From positions 1 through 7,902 of the forward strand of contig JAMFRY010000178.1 of NCBI GenBank assembly GCA_026225015.1: DNA of 7,902 nt. Reading direction: 5' to 3'. This DNA is from Alphaproteobacteria bacterium (lineage in GTDB: Bacteria; Pseudomonadota; Alphaproteobacteria; Acetobacterales; Acetobacteraceae). Below the pieces are notes generated by a model, which saw nothing but the letters and a program-made list of their open reading frames with translations, was not told the origin of the DNA and made no database searches. Made by a program: the position numbers and the translations under genes. Position 1 is the first letter of the stretch; each line of letters begins with the position of its first letter. Positions 1-5,785 of this stretch are shown here, piece after piece.

Positions 1-763
1 CACGGTGAAGGACGCGATCCGGGTCGGCGCGGAAATCTTCCACACCCTCAAAAAAGGCCTCTCCGAGGCCGGCCACAACACCAATGTCGGCGATGAAGGC
101 GGCTTCGCGCCGAACCTGAAATCCGCCGACGAAGCGCTTGGCTTCATCTCCAAAGCCTGCGAGCGCGCCGGCTACAAACCGGGCGAGGACGTAACCTTCG
201 CGCTCGACTGCGCTTCCACCGAATTCTACAAAAACGGCATCTACGATCTGGAAGGCGAGGGCAGGAAATTCGACGCCGCCGGCTTTGTGAAATACCTGGA
301 AGACCTGGTCTTCCGCTACCCCATTGCCTCCATCGAGGATGGCTGCGCCGAGGATGACTGGGAAGGCTGGAAGCTGCTCACCGATACACTCGGAAAAAAA
401 GTGCAACTGGTCGGCGATGATCTGTTCGTCACCAACCCGGAGCGCCTGCGCCGCGGCATCGCTTCCGGCACCGGCAATTCCATCCTGGTGAAGGTCAACC
501 AGATCGGCACGCTCTCCGAAACACTGGATGCGGTGGAAATCGCGCATCGCGCGGGCTTTACCGCCGTGATGTCGCACCGCTCCGGCGAGACGGAGGATTC
601 CACCATCGCCGATCTCGCGGTTGCCACCAATTGCGGCCAGATCAAAACCGGTAGCCTGGCGCGTTCCGACCGCACGGCAAAATACAACCAGCTGCTGCGG
701 ATCGAATCCGAGCTGGGCTCGGCCGCACGTTATGCCGGGCGCGGAATTCTGCTTCGCCACTAA
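1..763 (+). CDS. eno: Enolase, C-terminal part (5' end outside window)
   Basis: Phosphopyruvate hydratase converts 2-phosphoglycerate to phosphoenolpyruvate in cytosolic glycolysis. About 253 of the usual ~425 residues are present; the frame is open to the left edge (codons start at base 2), so the GTG at 5 is an internal valine and not a start. Counting that valine as residue 1, the catalytic barrel is complete: the GDEGGFAPN loop with the acid/base glutamate (E31), Mg2+ ligands in FALDCASTEFY (D68), SIEDG (E111) and VGDDLFVTN (D138/D139), the catalytic lysine in LVKVNQIGT (K163), the SHRSGETED loop (H191, R192, S193), and the second active-site lysine in QIKTGSLARSDR (K214). No residue known to be essential is missing from this part. 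The stop TAA at 761-763 sits 11 nt before the next gene's start, so the two are probably cotranscribed. Family assignment is essentially certain. Confidence 0.97.
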   Translation, partial: TVKDAIRVGAEIFHTLKKGLSEAGHNTNVGDEGGFAPNLKSADEALGFISKACERAGYKPGEDVTFALDCASTEFYKNGIYDLEGEGRKFDAAGFVKYLEDLVFRYPIASIEDGCAEDDWEGWKLLTDTLGKKVQLVGDDLFVTNPERLRRGIASGTGNSILVKVNQIGTLSETLDAVEIAHRAGFTAVMSHRSGETEDSTIADLAVATNCGQIKTGSLARSDRTAKYNQLLRIESELGSAARYAGRGILLRH

Positions 764-766
764 AGG
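762..766 (+). promoter_or_regulatory. Ribosome binding site supporting a TTG start
   Basis: AAAGG overlaps the eno stop codon and lies 8 nt upstream of the TTG at 775. This spacing is what makes the TTG the preferred start of the cardiolipin-synthase-like gene. The next alternative is an in-frame GTG at residue 17, still ahead of the conserved domain, so the biochemical reading does not depend on the choice. Confidence 0.5.
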
Positions 767-774
767 CCGGGTCC

Positions 775-2208
775 TTGCCGCTCGACCCGCTGGAGGCGCT
801 CTCCGCCCGGGCTTTCTGCCGGGTGGCGGACGCCCAGCAGTCCAGCGGCAACCGCGTCCGCCTGCTGCGCGATGGTCCGCAGGCTTTTCCCGCTTGGCTG
901 GAAGCCATCGGTAATGCGCGCAGCCAGGTGCATCTGGAAAACTATATCCTGCAGGAAGACGCGCTGGGCCAGCGTTTCGCCGATGCGCTGATCGCCGCCG
1001 CCAGGCGCGGCGTGCGCTGCCAGATCATTGTGGACTGGCTCGGCTGCCTGAAGCGCAGCTCATCGAAATTCTGGCAGCAATTCCGCGATGCCGGGATAGA
1101 GCTGCGCCACTACAATCCCCCGCATCTCACTGACCCGCTGCGCTGGATCAGCCGCGACCACCGCAAGGTGCTCGTCGTGGATGGCGAGGTCGCCTTCACC
1201 GGCGGCCTGTGCATCGGCCATGACTGGATGGGCGATGCGGCCCTTAACATTCCGCCCTGGCGCGACACCGCCATCGAAATCCGCGGCCCGGCGGTAAGCC
1301 ATATCGATGCCGCTTTCGCCGATAGCTGGGCGGCGGCCGGATCGCGCCGCTATCGCAGCCCCGACATTCCGCCGGCCTCTTCCCTCGGAGCGGACGGGGA
1401 GGAAGGCGTGGATATTTCGGTCGTCGCGGGGCGGCCGGATGGATTGAGCCTGTATCGCCTGGAACAGTTGGTGGCGGAAATCGCCGGCCGCTCCCTATGG
1501 CTCACGGACGGCTATTTCGTCGCCACCACCGCCTATGTGCGTGCTTTGGCCAATGCCTCCAAAGCCGGGGTGGATGTGCGGCTGCTGGTTCCGGGTTCCA
1601 GCAATTGGCCGCTGGTCGGCGCGCTCTCCAAATCCGCCTACCGGCCGCTTTTGCAGGCTGGCGTTCGGGTGTTCGAATGGAACGGCCCGATGGTGCACGC
1701 CAAAACCGCGGTAGCGGACGGGGTGTGGACGCGCATCGGCTCCAGCAATTCCAACCTCGCCAGTTGGGTGACGAATCGTGAGCTGGACGTGACCATCAAG
1801 GATCACGACTTGGCCCGGCAGATGGAGGCGATGTTCGAAGCGGATATGGAAAATTCCACCGAGGTGGTGCTGGCGCTGGGCCGTACCGGCCTGGCCAAGC
1901 CGGTCTCCTCCGATGGTGATGGTTCCAGCCGTGGCAGCGGCACCAGCGCCAGCCGGTTTTTCTCGGGCGCCATTGGCATTGGCAGCACGCTCACTGCCTC
2001 CTTCTCCCGCCGCCGGGAATTGCACCCGGAAGAATCCCTGGTGGTCTTAAGCGGGGGCATCGCACTCCTGGCGCTGGGGCTTTTCGCAATTTTCCTGCCG
2101 CATCTGATCGCCTGGATCATCGCCGTGATCGCCATCTGGCCGGGCGTCATCCTGCTGATCCAGGCCCTAAAGCTATGGCGCGCTGACAAAACCGATAAAA
2201 ATGGCTGA
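775..2208 (+). CDS. Cardiolipin synthase-like phospholipase D family protein with C-terminal TM hairpin
   Basis: A 477-residue bi-domain phospholipase D superfamily protein, most like bacterial cardiolipin synthases, which join two phosphatidylglycerols (or PG and PE, as ClsB does) at the inner membrane. Two HKD motifs are intact: HRKVLVVD (H129, K131, D136) followed by FTGG, and HAKTAVAD (H308, K310, D315) followed by the IGSSNSN strand. The N-terminal strand/helix around VHLENYIL (52-59) is typical of the family. Unlike ClsA, there is no N-terminal membrane anchor. Instead a Ser/Gly-rich linker (about 378-410) leads to two hydrophobic segments (about 421-441 and 444-466) ending in a basic tail. 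Start TTG is chosen from an AAAGG Shine-Dalgarno 8 nt upstream. The gene lies 11 nt after eno and overlaps the downstream EEP gene by 8 nt. Family is firm; the exact substrate (cardiolipin synthesis, other transphosphatidylation or lipid hydrolysis) is inferred. Confidence 0.88.
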   Translation: MPLDPLEALSARAFCRVADAQQSSGNRVRLLRDGPQAFPAWLEAIGNARSQVHLENYILQEDALGQRFADALIAAARRGVRCQIIVDWLGCLKRSSSKFWQQFRDAGIELRHYNPPHLTDPLRWISRDHRKVLVVDGEVAFTGGLCIGHDWMGDAALNIPPWRDTAIEIRGPAVSHIDAAFADSWAAAGSRRYRSPDIPPASSLGADGEEGVDISVVAGRPDGLSLYRLEQLVAEIAGRSLWLTDGYFVATTAYVRALANASKAGVDVRLLVPGSSNWPLVGALSKSAYRPLLQAGVRVFEWNGPMVHAKTAVADGVWTRIGSSNSNLASWVTNRELDVTIKDHDLARQMEAMFEADMENSTEVVLALGRTGLAKPVSSDGDGSSRGSGTSASRFFSGAIGIGSTLTASFSRRRELHPEESLVVLSGGIALLALGLFAIFLPHLIAWIIAVIAIWPGVILLIQALKLWRADKTDKNG

Positions 2209-2830
2209 GTGCACCATCATCAGCTGGAACCTGCTGCATTCCATCGGCGCCAGGGTGGATAACGTCGCTGCCCTGGCGCAACGCCATCAGCCGGACCTGC
2301 TATTGATGCAGGAGGTCACCGCCGAGATTGACCATCTGGCTGAGAGGCTTGGCGGCCATTACGCGCGGATCGCCCTGCCGGGCCGGGTGCATGGCCTGGC
2401 GGCCTGGAGCCCGAAAGCCCTGCACAGCCCATCGGCGAGCCTCACCTTGCAGCGCGGGCTCATCGTCAGGCGGGTTTGCCAGATCGTGGATATGGGCGGC
2501 TTCAGCGTGGCCAATGTCCATCTCTCGCACGGGCAGATGCTCAACCGCCGGCAATTGCGACGCGTCTCCGCCGCCTTACCGCAACATTCGGCCATCCTCG
2601 GCGATTGCAACATGGTGGGCGCGTCGTTTCTGCCGGGCTTCTCCGATGTCGGCAGCCGCCACGCTACGCACCGGATGAGTAATCTGATCCCGCTCCGGCT
2701 GGACCGTTGCTTCATCCGCGGCCTGCATTGCCTCTCCGCCGAAGTACTTGAGCAAGGCGCCTCGGACCACCGTCCGCTGAAAGTGGTGCTGTCGGAGCAG
2801 GCAGTCCGCGCATCTTCGGGCCCCACCTGA
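2201..2830 (+). CDS. Endonuclease/exonuclease/phosphatase (EEP) family protein, YbhP-like
   Basis: A 209-residue metal-dependent phosphoesterase of the EEP (DNase I-like) fold. All signature elements appear in order: SWNLL with N10, LMQEV with the metal-binding E38, NVHLSH with H107, the GDCN block (134-137), LDRCF with D168, and the terminal SDHRPL with D189-H190. It is shorter than exonuclease III (~268), as is usual for the small stand-alone EEP proteins; no signal peptide or membrane segment is seen. The ATG lies inside the end of the synthase gene (8-nt overlap, no clear own Shine-Dalgarno), suggesting translational coupling. In E. coli the EEP protein YbhP sits beside cardiolipin synthase ClsB (YbhO), so a role linked to lipid head groups is more plausible than DNA repair. 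That role is inference; the fold and active site are directly visible. Confidence 0.85.
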   Translation: MAECTIISWNLLHSIGARVDNVAALAQRHQPDLLLMQEVTAEIDHLAERLGGHYARIALPGRVHGLAAWSPKALHSPSASLTLQRGLIVRRVCQIVDMGGFSVANVHLSHGQMLNRRQLRRVSAALPQHSAILGDCNMVGASFLPGFSDVGSRHATHRMSNLIPLRLDRCFIRGLHCLSAEVLEQGASDHRPLKVVLSEQAVRASSGPT

Positions 2831-2842
2831 ACATGGAAAGCC

Positions 2843-3823
2843 TCAACTGCGGTTTAAGTGATGGAGCGTGATTTCCGGCGGGCAGTTGAACCGAACCGCG
2901 ACCATGGATGATCCGGCGCCCACGGAAGTATACCCTGCCATTCCCTGATAGCACCATGCGCCGGCGCCGAAGCGGCGCGGCAGGTGCGAATCCAGGGTGA
3001 GCGGAACGCCGCCCGGCAGGCAGATTTGCCCGCCATGCGTATGTCCGCTCAGCATCAAGTCGAACCCGGCATGGGCGGCCTGCCGGTAAATCTCCGGCGT
3101 ATGCGATAGCAGCACCGCGAATTCCCCTTCCGGAATCGGATCGCCCGCCTTCTCGATATTATCCGCCCGGAAGAAATGCGCATCGTCGATCCCGGCCAGA
3201 TGAATCCGCGACCCGCCTTGCTCGATCGCCAGGCATTCATTGAGCAGCATGCGGATGCCCATTTCCTCCAGCGCCGGCGCCATGCGGATCGTATCGTGAT
3301 TGCCCAGCACGCCGAATACGGGGCCGTGCAGATGCGCGCGGACCCGCTCCACGCCCGCGATCGCCGGGGCGAACGGCCCAAAGGTTTTGCCGCGGAAATC
3401 GCCGGTCAGCACGCAGATATCGTATGCCAGGTCAGCAAGTAGTTCGGTCACCCGTTGCATGGCATCCTGGCTGATGTCGGCGTGCATGTCGCTGATATGC
3501 AGGATGGTGAATCCGTCGAACGCAGTCGGCAGGCGTTTGCAGCCAACATGGTTGTGCCGCAGCCGCACATCGCCGGCGTTGCGCTGGCCACGCTTATACA
3601 GCCCGCTTACCCGCAACACCGAGCGGATCACGGAATGGGCCGAGTACCAGTTTTCGACGTGAAAGAAATTCAGTCCCTGTCCAAAGGCTTGCGCCTCATG
3701 CGCGGTCTCTGCGCCCAGCCGCTGCCGCGCATGCACGCGGCCAAGCCGGCCTTCCAGGAATCCAACGATCTCTTCCTTGGCGGCTGACCGGTTTTCCAGC
3801 TTTTCCATCGCCGCGTTATCCAT
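2843..3823 (-). CDS. Calcineurin-like metallophosphoesterase (YkuE/LpxG-type)
   Basis: A 326-residue binuclear metallophosphoesterase. The metal ligands are all present: HISDMHAD (D112, H114), LTGDF (D142), GNHD (N175, H176), LSHTP (H241) and SGHTHGGQ (H261, H263). The C-terminal layout (SGHTHGGQICLPGG, then GAGSSMVAVRFNCPPEITLHHL) resembles the YkuE/YaeI branch, which includes phosphodiesterases such as chlamydial LpxG acting on UDP-diacylglucosamine. About 100 residues precede the catalytic core; they hold a charged helix-like part and a FFHVENWYSAHSVIRSVLR stretch, with no evident membrane anchor or signal peptide. The start is uncertain: ATG at 3823 has no well-spaced Shine-Dalgarno, ATG at 3808 and a GTG at codon 30 (preceded by GGAAGG) are alternatives. 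It converges on the EEP gene with a 12-nt gap and diverges from the Nramp gene. Substrate unknown. Confidence 0.87.
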   Translation of the reverse strand: MDNAAMEKLENRSAAKEEIVGFLEGRLGRVHARQRLGAETAHEAQAFGQGLNFFHVENWYSAHSVIRSVLRVSGLYKRGQRNAGDVRLRHNHVGCKRLPTAFDGFTILHISDMHADISQDAMQRVTELLADLAYDICVLTGDFRGKTFGPFAPAIAGVERVRAHLHGPVFGVLGNHDTIRMAPALEEMGIRMLLNECLAIEQGGSRIHLAGIDDAHFFRADNIEKAGDPIPEGEFAVLLSHTPEIYRQAAHAGFDLMLSGHTHGGQICLPGGVPLTLDSHLPRRFGAGAWCYQGMAGYTSVGAGSSMVAVRFNCPPEITLHHLNRS

Positions 3824-3943
3824 CCTGCGAGCACGGTCAGCAAGGCGGCTGGGTTGAGCAAGGGTGGCAAGGGTGCGCCGCTATATCCGCGGACCCGGCC
3901 GCTGTGATACGTCCAGGATCCGAAACATAGGTCTGCACCGGAT
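3824..3943. promoter_or_regulatory. Divergent intergenic region between phosphoesterase and transporter
   Basis: These 120 bases separate two divergently transcribed genes and should hold promoters for both. I see no convincing -35/-10 pair: TTGAGC at 3854-3859 is followed by an AT-rich hexamer (TATATC at 3882-3887) only after a spacer that is too long. No recognisable Fur, MntR, M-box or yybP-ykoY element is present. A tandem 9-bp repeat (listed separately) is the only distinct pattern. The Shine-Dalgarno before the transporter ATG at 3944 is weak (CGGA). Confidence 0.35.
3858..3875. repeat. Perfect tandem 9-bp direct repeat in a divergent promoter region
   Basis: GCAAGGGTG occurs twice back to back (3858-3866 and 3867-3875), with a diverged copy GCAAGGCGG at 3840-3848, exactly 18 bases before the first copy. 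The array is 35 to 52 bases from the phosphoesterase ATG at 3823 and about 70 bases upstream of the transporter ATG. It could be a direct-repeat operator or simple chance duplication; the repeat itself is plain in the sequence, its function is not. Confidence 0.5.
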
Positions 3944-5248
3944 ATGTCCGAGCAAAAACTTGTGAAGCCTTCAGGCGAGGAGGTGAAACGGCCGCCGCGG
4001 CCCAAGCTTATAGAGGTCATGGGTCCCGGACTTATCACCGGCGCATCCGACGATGATCCAAGTGGTATCGCCACTTATTCGCAGGCGGGCGCGCAATTCG
4101 GCTACACCATCGGTTGGACCATGCTGTTCAGCTACCCCCTGATGTGCGCCATTCAACTGGTCAGCGCGCAGATTGGCCGGGTAACCGGACGCGGTATTGC
4201 CGGCAATATGCGCCGGCACGCGCCGAAATGGCTGCTCTACGCGGTGGTACTCCTGCTGCTGGGGGCCAACACGATAAATCTTGGCGCGGATCTGGGGGCA
4301 ATGGCCGCCGCGTTGCGATTGCTCGTGCCCTTACCCACGCCAATCGCCATTGCGGCCTTTGCGGTTTGTTCGGTTCTGCTCGAAGTCTTTGTGAGGTACA
4401 CGCGCTATGTCTCGGTACTAAAATGGCTCACCCTCTCGCTCTTCGCCTATGTCGCGACGGTGTTTGTTTCCGGCGTTCCCTGGAAGCATGCGATTTCCGG
4501 CGTCCTGCTCCCGCATCTCAAATTTACCGGAGACTACCTTACGGTGATCGTAGCCGTGCTTGGCACCACCATCAGCCCCTATCTGTTCTTCTGGCAGGCC
4601 GGGGAGGAGGTGGAAAAAGAGAGGGAGGATGATGCCGCGGAGCCGCTGAAAGCCGCGCCATCGCAAGCTCCCTCGGAGATGCGGCGGATTCGCTGGGATA
4701 CCTATATCGGCATGGCATTTTCGAACCTCATCGCGCTTGCCGTCATCACCACCACCGCGGCAACGCTGAACGCCCACGGGATCACCAACGTGACAACCTC
4801 ATCGCAGGCGGCCCAGGCGCTCAAACCGATTGCCGGCCCCTTTGCGTTCGCCGTTTTCGCCCTCGGAATCATTGGAACCGGTTTGCTTGCTGTGCCGGTC
4901 CTCGCGGGATCGGCGGCCTATGCAATGGGCGAGGCTTTCCAATGGCCCGTAGGCCTGGCCTTGAAGGCCAATCGCGCTAAGGCCTTCTACGGCACGATAG
5001 CTGTTGCCTTTGTTGTGGGCGCGTTACTGAATTTTACGCCCATCGATCCGATCAAGGCGCTGTTCTGGAGCGCCGTCATCAACGGTGTTGTCGCCGTGCC
5101 AGTAATGGCGATCATGATTGTTCTGGCCTGCACCAAAGTGGTGATGGGCGAATTCGTATTGGGGCCCATCCTCAGAACATTCGGCTGGCTCGCCACCGGC
5201 GTCATGGCGCTGGCGGCGGTGGGGATGTTTGCAACCATCCCGTTTTGA
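3944..5248 (+). CDS. Nramp (SLC11)-superfamily divalent metal transporter, NRMT-like
   Basis: A 434-residue inner-membrane transporter with about 11 hydrophobic segments, beginning with the family's VMGPGLITGASDDDPSG helix. In classical Mn2+/Fe2+ Nramps, TM1 carries DPGN and TM6 carries MPH. Here TM1 has D38-P39-S40-G41, so the metal-binding Asn is Gly, and TM6 reads GTTISPYLFFWQ, with Ser211 in place of the soft-metal-selecting Met and Tyr213 in place of His. TM10 (LFWSAVINGVVAVPVMAIMI) also fits the DPSG branch. These changes match the Nramp-related magnesium transporters better than MntH, so Mg2+ and/or Mn2+ uptake is the best inference. A charged cytoplasmic loop (about 220-250, EEVEKEREDD and onward) links TM6 and TM7, and the N-terminal tail is Lys/Pro-rich. 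ATG at 3944 has only a weak Shine-Dalgarno but directly precedes the conserved tail. Convergent with the His/Asp-rich exported protein gene. Confidence 0.88.
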   Translation: MSEQKLVKPSGEEVKRPPRPKLIEVMGPGLITGASDDDPSGIATYSQAGAQFGYTIGWTMLFSYPLMCAIQLVSAQIGRVTGRGIAGNMRRHAPKWLLYAVVLLLLGANTINLGADLGAMAAALRLLVPLPTPIAIAAFAVCSVLLEVFVRYTRYVSVLKWLTLSLFAYVATVFVSGVPWKHAISGVLLPHLKFTGDYLTVIVAVLGTTISPYLFFWQAGEEVEKEREDDAAEPLKAAPSQAPSEMRRIRWDTYIGMAFSNLIALAVITTTAATLNAHGITNVTTSSQAAQALKPIAGPFAFAVFALGIIGTGLLAVPVLAGSAAYAMGEAFQWPVGLALKANRAKAFYGTIAVAFVVGALLNFTPIDPIKALFWSAVINGVVAVPVMAIMIVLACTKVVMGEFVLGPILRTFGWLATGVMALAAVGMFATIPF

Positions 5249-5361
5249 CATTCCGCAAGCTTGGCGCAATCGAAATGAAATTCCACCGCAACGACGAAAG
5301 TTTTAGCCGGTTTTCATGTGGGGCCAATCGCTCGGCCGATTTCCACTTGATGTGATTACGC

Positions 5362-5676
5362 TCAGTATCCCGGCTGTGTATAGTACACCGGCGGCGGCGC
5401 ATAATATACCGGCGGGGGAGGGACGTAGTAAACGCGCGGCGGCGCGTAATATGGCGGCGGCGGCTGGTAATAGCTTCCGCCCCAATCATGGCGCCAGCGG
5501 TCATGATCGTGGTCATGATCGTGGTCATAATCGTGATCATGCCACCCCGCGCCGCCGTCATTCCGGCCGCCTTGGTCGCCCCGATCGGCTTTCGCAGCAT
5601 GGGCAAAACCGAGACCAATGCTCAACGTTGCCACAACTGCCGCTATTTTCAGATTTGTGATCGAAAGGGTCATCAT
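5362..5676 (-). CDS. Small exported protein with His-Asp tract and Tyr-Tyr/Pro repeats
   Basis: A 104-residue protein with no family I can name. Residues 1-30 form a signal peptide: short basic N-region (K10), hydrophobic core (about 11-24) and cleavage likely after AHA (27) or AKA (30). The mature part has a Gly/Asp/Arg-rich linker, an alternating HDHDYDHDHDHDHD tract (46-59), then five units starting with Tyr-Tyr and rich in proline (69-104, for example YYVPPPPV and YYAPPPV). The His/Asp tract looks suited to binding divalent cations; the Pro/Tyr part is probably extended and unstructured. Similar low-complexity exported proteins are common in alphaproteobacteria. A strong GGAGG lies 5 nt before the first ATG and 8 nt before a second, adjacent ATG, which strongly supports a real gene; the second ATG may be the true start. 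Neighbour of a metal transporter on the opposite strand. Function unknown; a periplasmic or surface metal-binding role is inference. Confidence 0.8.
   Translation of the reverse strand: MMTLSITNLKIAAVVATLSIGLGFAHAAKADRGDQGGRNDGGAGWHDHDYDHDHDHDHDRWRHDWGGSYYQPPPPYYAPPRVYYVPPPPVYYAPPPVYYTQPGY
5365..5472 (-). repeat. In-frame Tyr-Tyr/poly-Pro repeat region
   Basis: Codons for residues 69-104 of the small exported protein encode five successive 7-8-residue units beginning YY (YYQPPPP, YYAPPRV, YYVPPPPV, YYAPPPV, YYTQPGY). At DNA level the plus strand shows recurring GGCGG-rich blocks separated by TA-rich Tyr codons. The unit-length variation (7 versus 8) suggests growth by duplication and small indels. 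Confidence 0.7.
5499..5534. repeat. Three tandem 12-bp units encoding the His-Asp tract
   Basis: GGTCATGATCGT occurs at 5499-5510 and 5511-5522 and, with one change (GGTCATAATCGT), at 5523-5534; a partial further copy (GATCAT) follows. Read on the minus strand these units encode the alternating His-Asp stretch of the small exported protein. The unit length is a multiple of three, so gain or loss of a copy would change the tract by four residues without a frameshift. Confidence 0.75.
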
Positions 5677-5681
5677 TTGAG

Positions 5682-5686
5682 CCTCC
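5682..5686 (-). promoter_or_regulatory. Strong Shine-Dalgarno for the small exported protein
   Basis: CCTCC on the plus strand reads GGAGG on the minus strand, 5 nt ahead of ATG 5676 and 8 nt ahead of ATG 5673. The spacing slightly favours the second methionine. This site is the best argument that the low-complexity reading frame is translated. Confidence 0.65.
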
Positions 5687-5747
5687 AGAGCTCATGATGT
5701 CTCTATCGCGGGGAATAATGTCAGCCTGTGGTCCTCAAAGGGGCCAG

Positions 5748-5785
5748 AAAAAGGCGCTCAGCGTCACGGCAAGCGTTACCGCGCC
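5748..5785 (-). terminator. Possible intrinsic terminator after the SpoVR gene
   Basis: Read on the minus strand, GGCGC (5781-5785) can pair with GCGCC (5753-5757) and is followed directly by five T residues (5748-5752). The loop is long (about 23 nt) and the left arm overlaps the last codons of the gene, so this is a weak candidate. Confidence 0.3.

Noticed and set aside
5..763. GTG at 5 as the start of the enolase gene
   Set aside because: It is an internal valine; the N-terminal domain of enolase must lie left of the window.
1495..2025. 176-codon minus-strand open frame inside the cardiolipin-synthase-like gene
   Set aside because: Shadow of the real gene: Gly/Ala/Arg/His-rich composition, no domain and no supporting Shine-Dalgarno.
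3824..3943. Mg2+ or Mn2+ riboswitch upstream of the transporter
   Set aside because: The leader is at most 120 nt and shows no recognisable M-box or yybP-ykoY core and no extended stem.
5321..5345. Hairpin AATCG/CGATT as a terminator between the converging transporter and small exported protein genes
   Set aside because: Only a 5-bp stem and no T-run on either side; not convincing as an intrinsic terminator.
5499..5541. Short regularly spaced repeats as a possible CRISPR or protein-binding array
   Set aside because: The units are contiguous 12-mers with no spacers and are fully explained by the repeated His-Asp codons.
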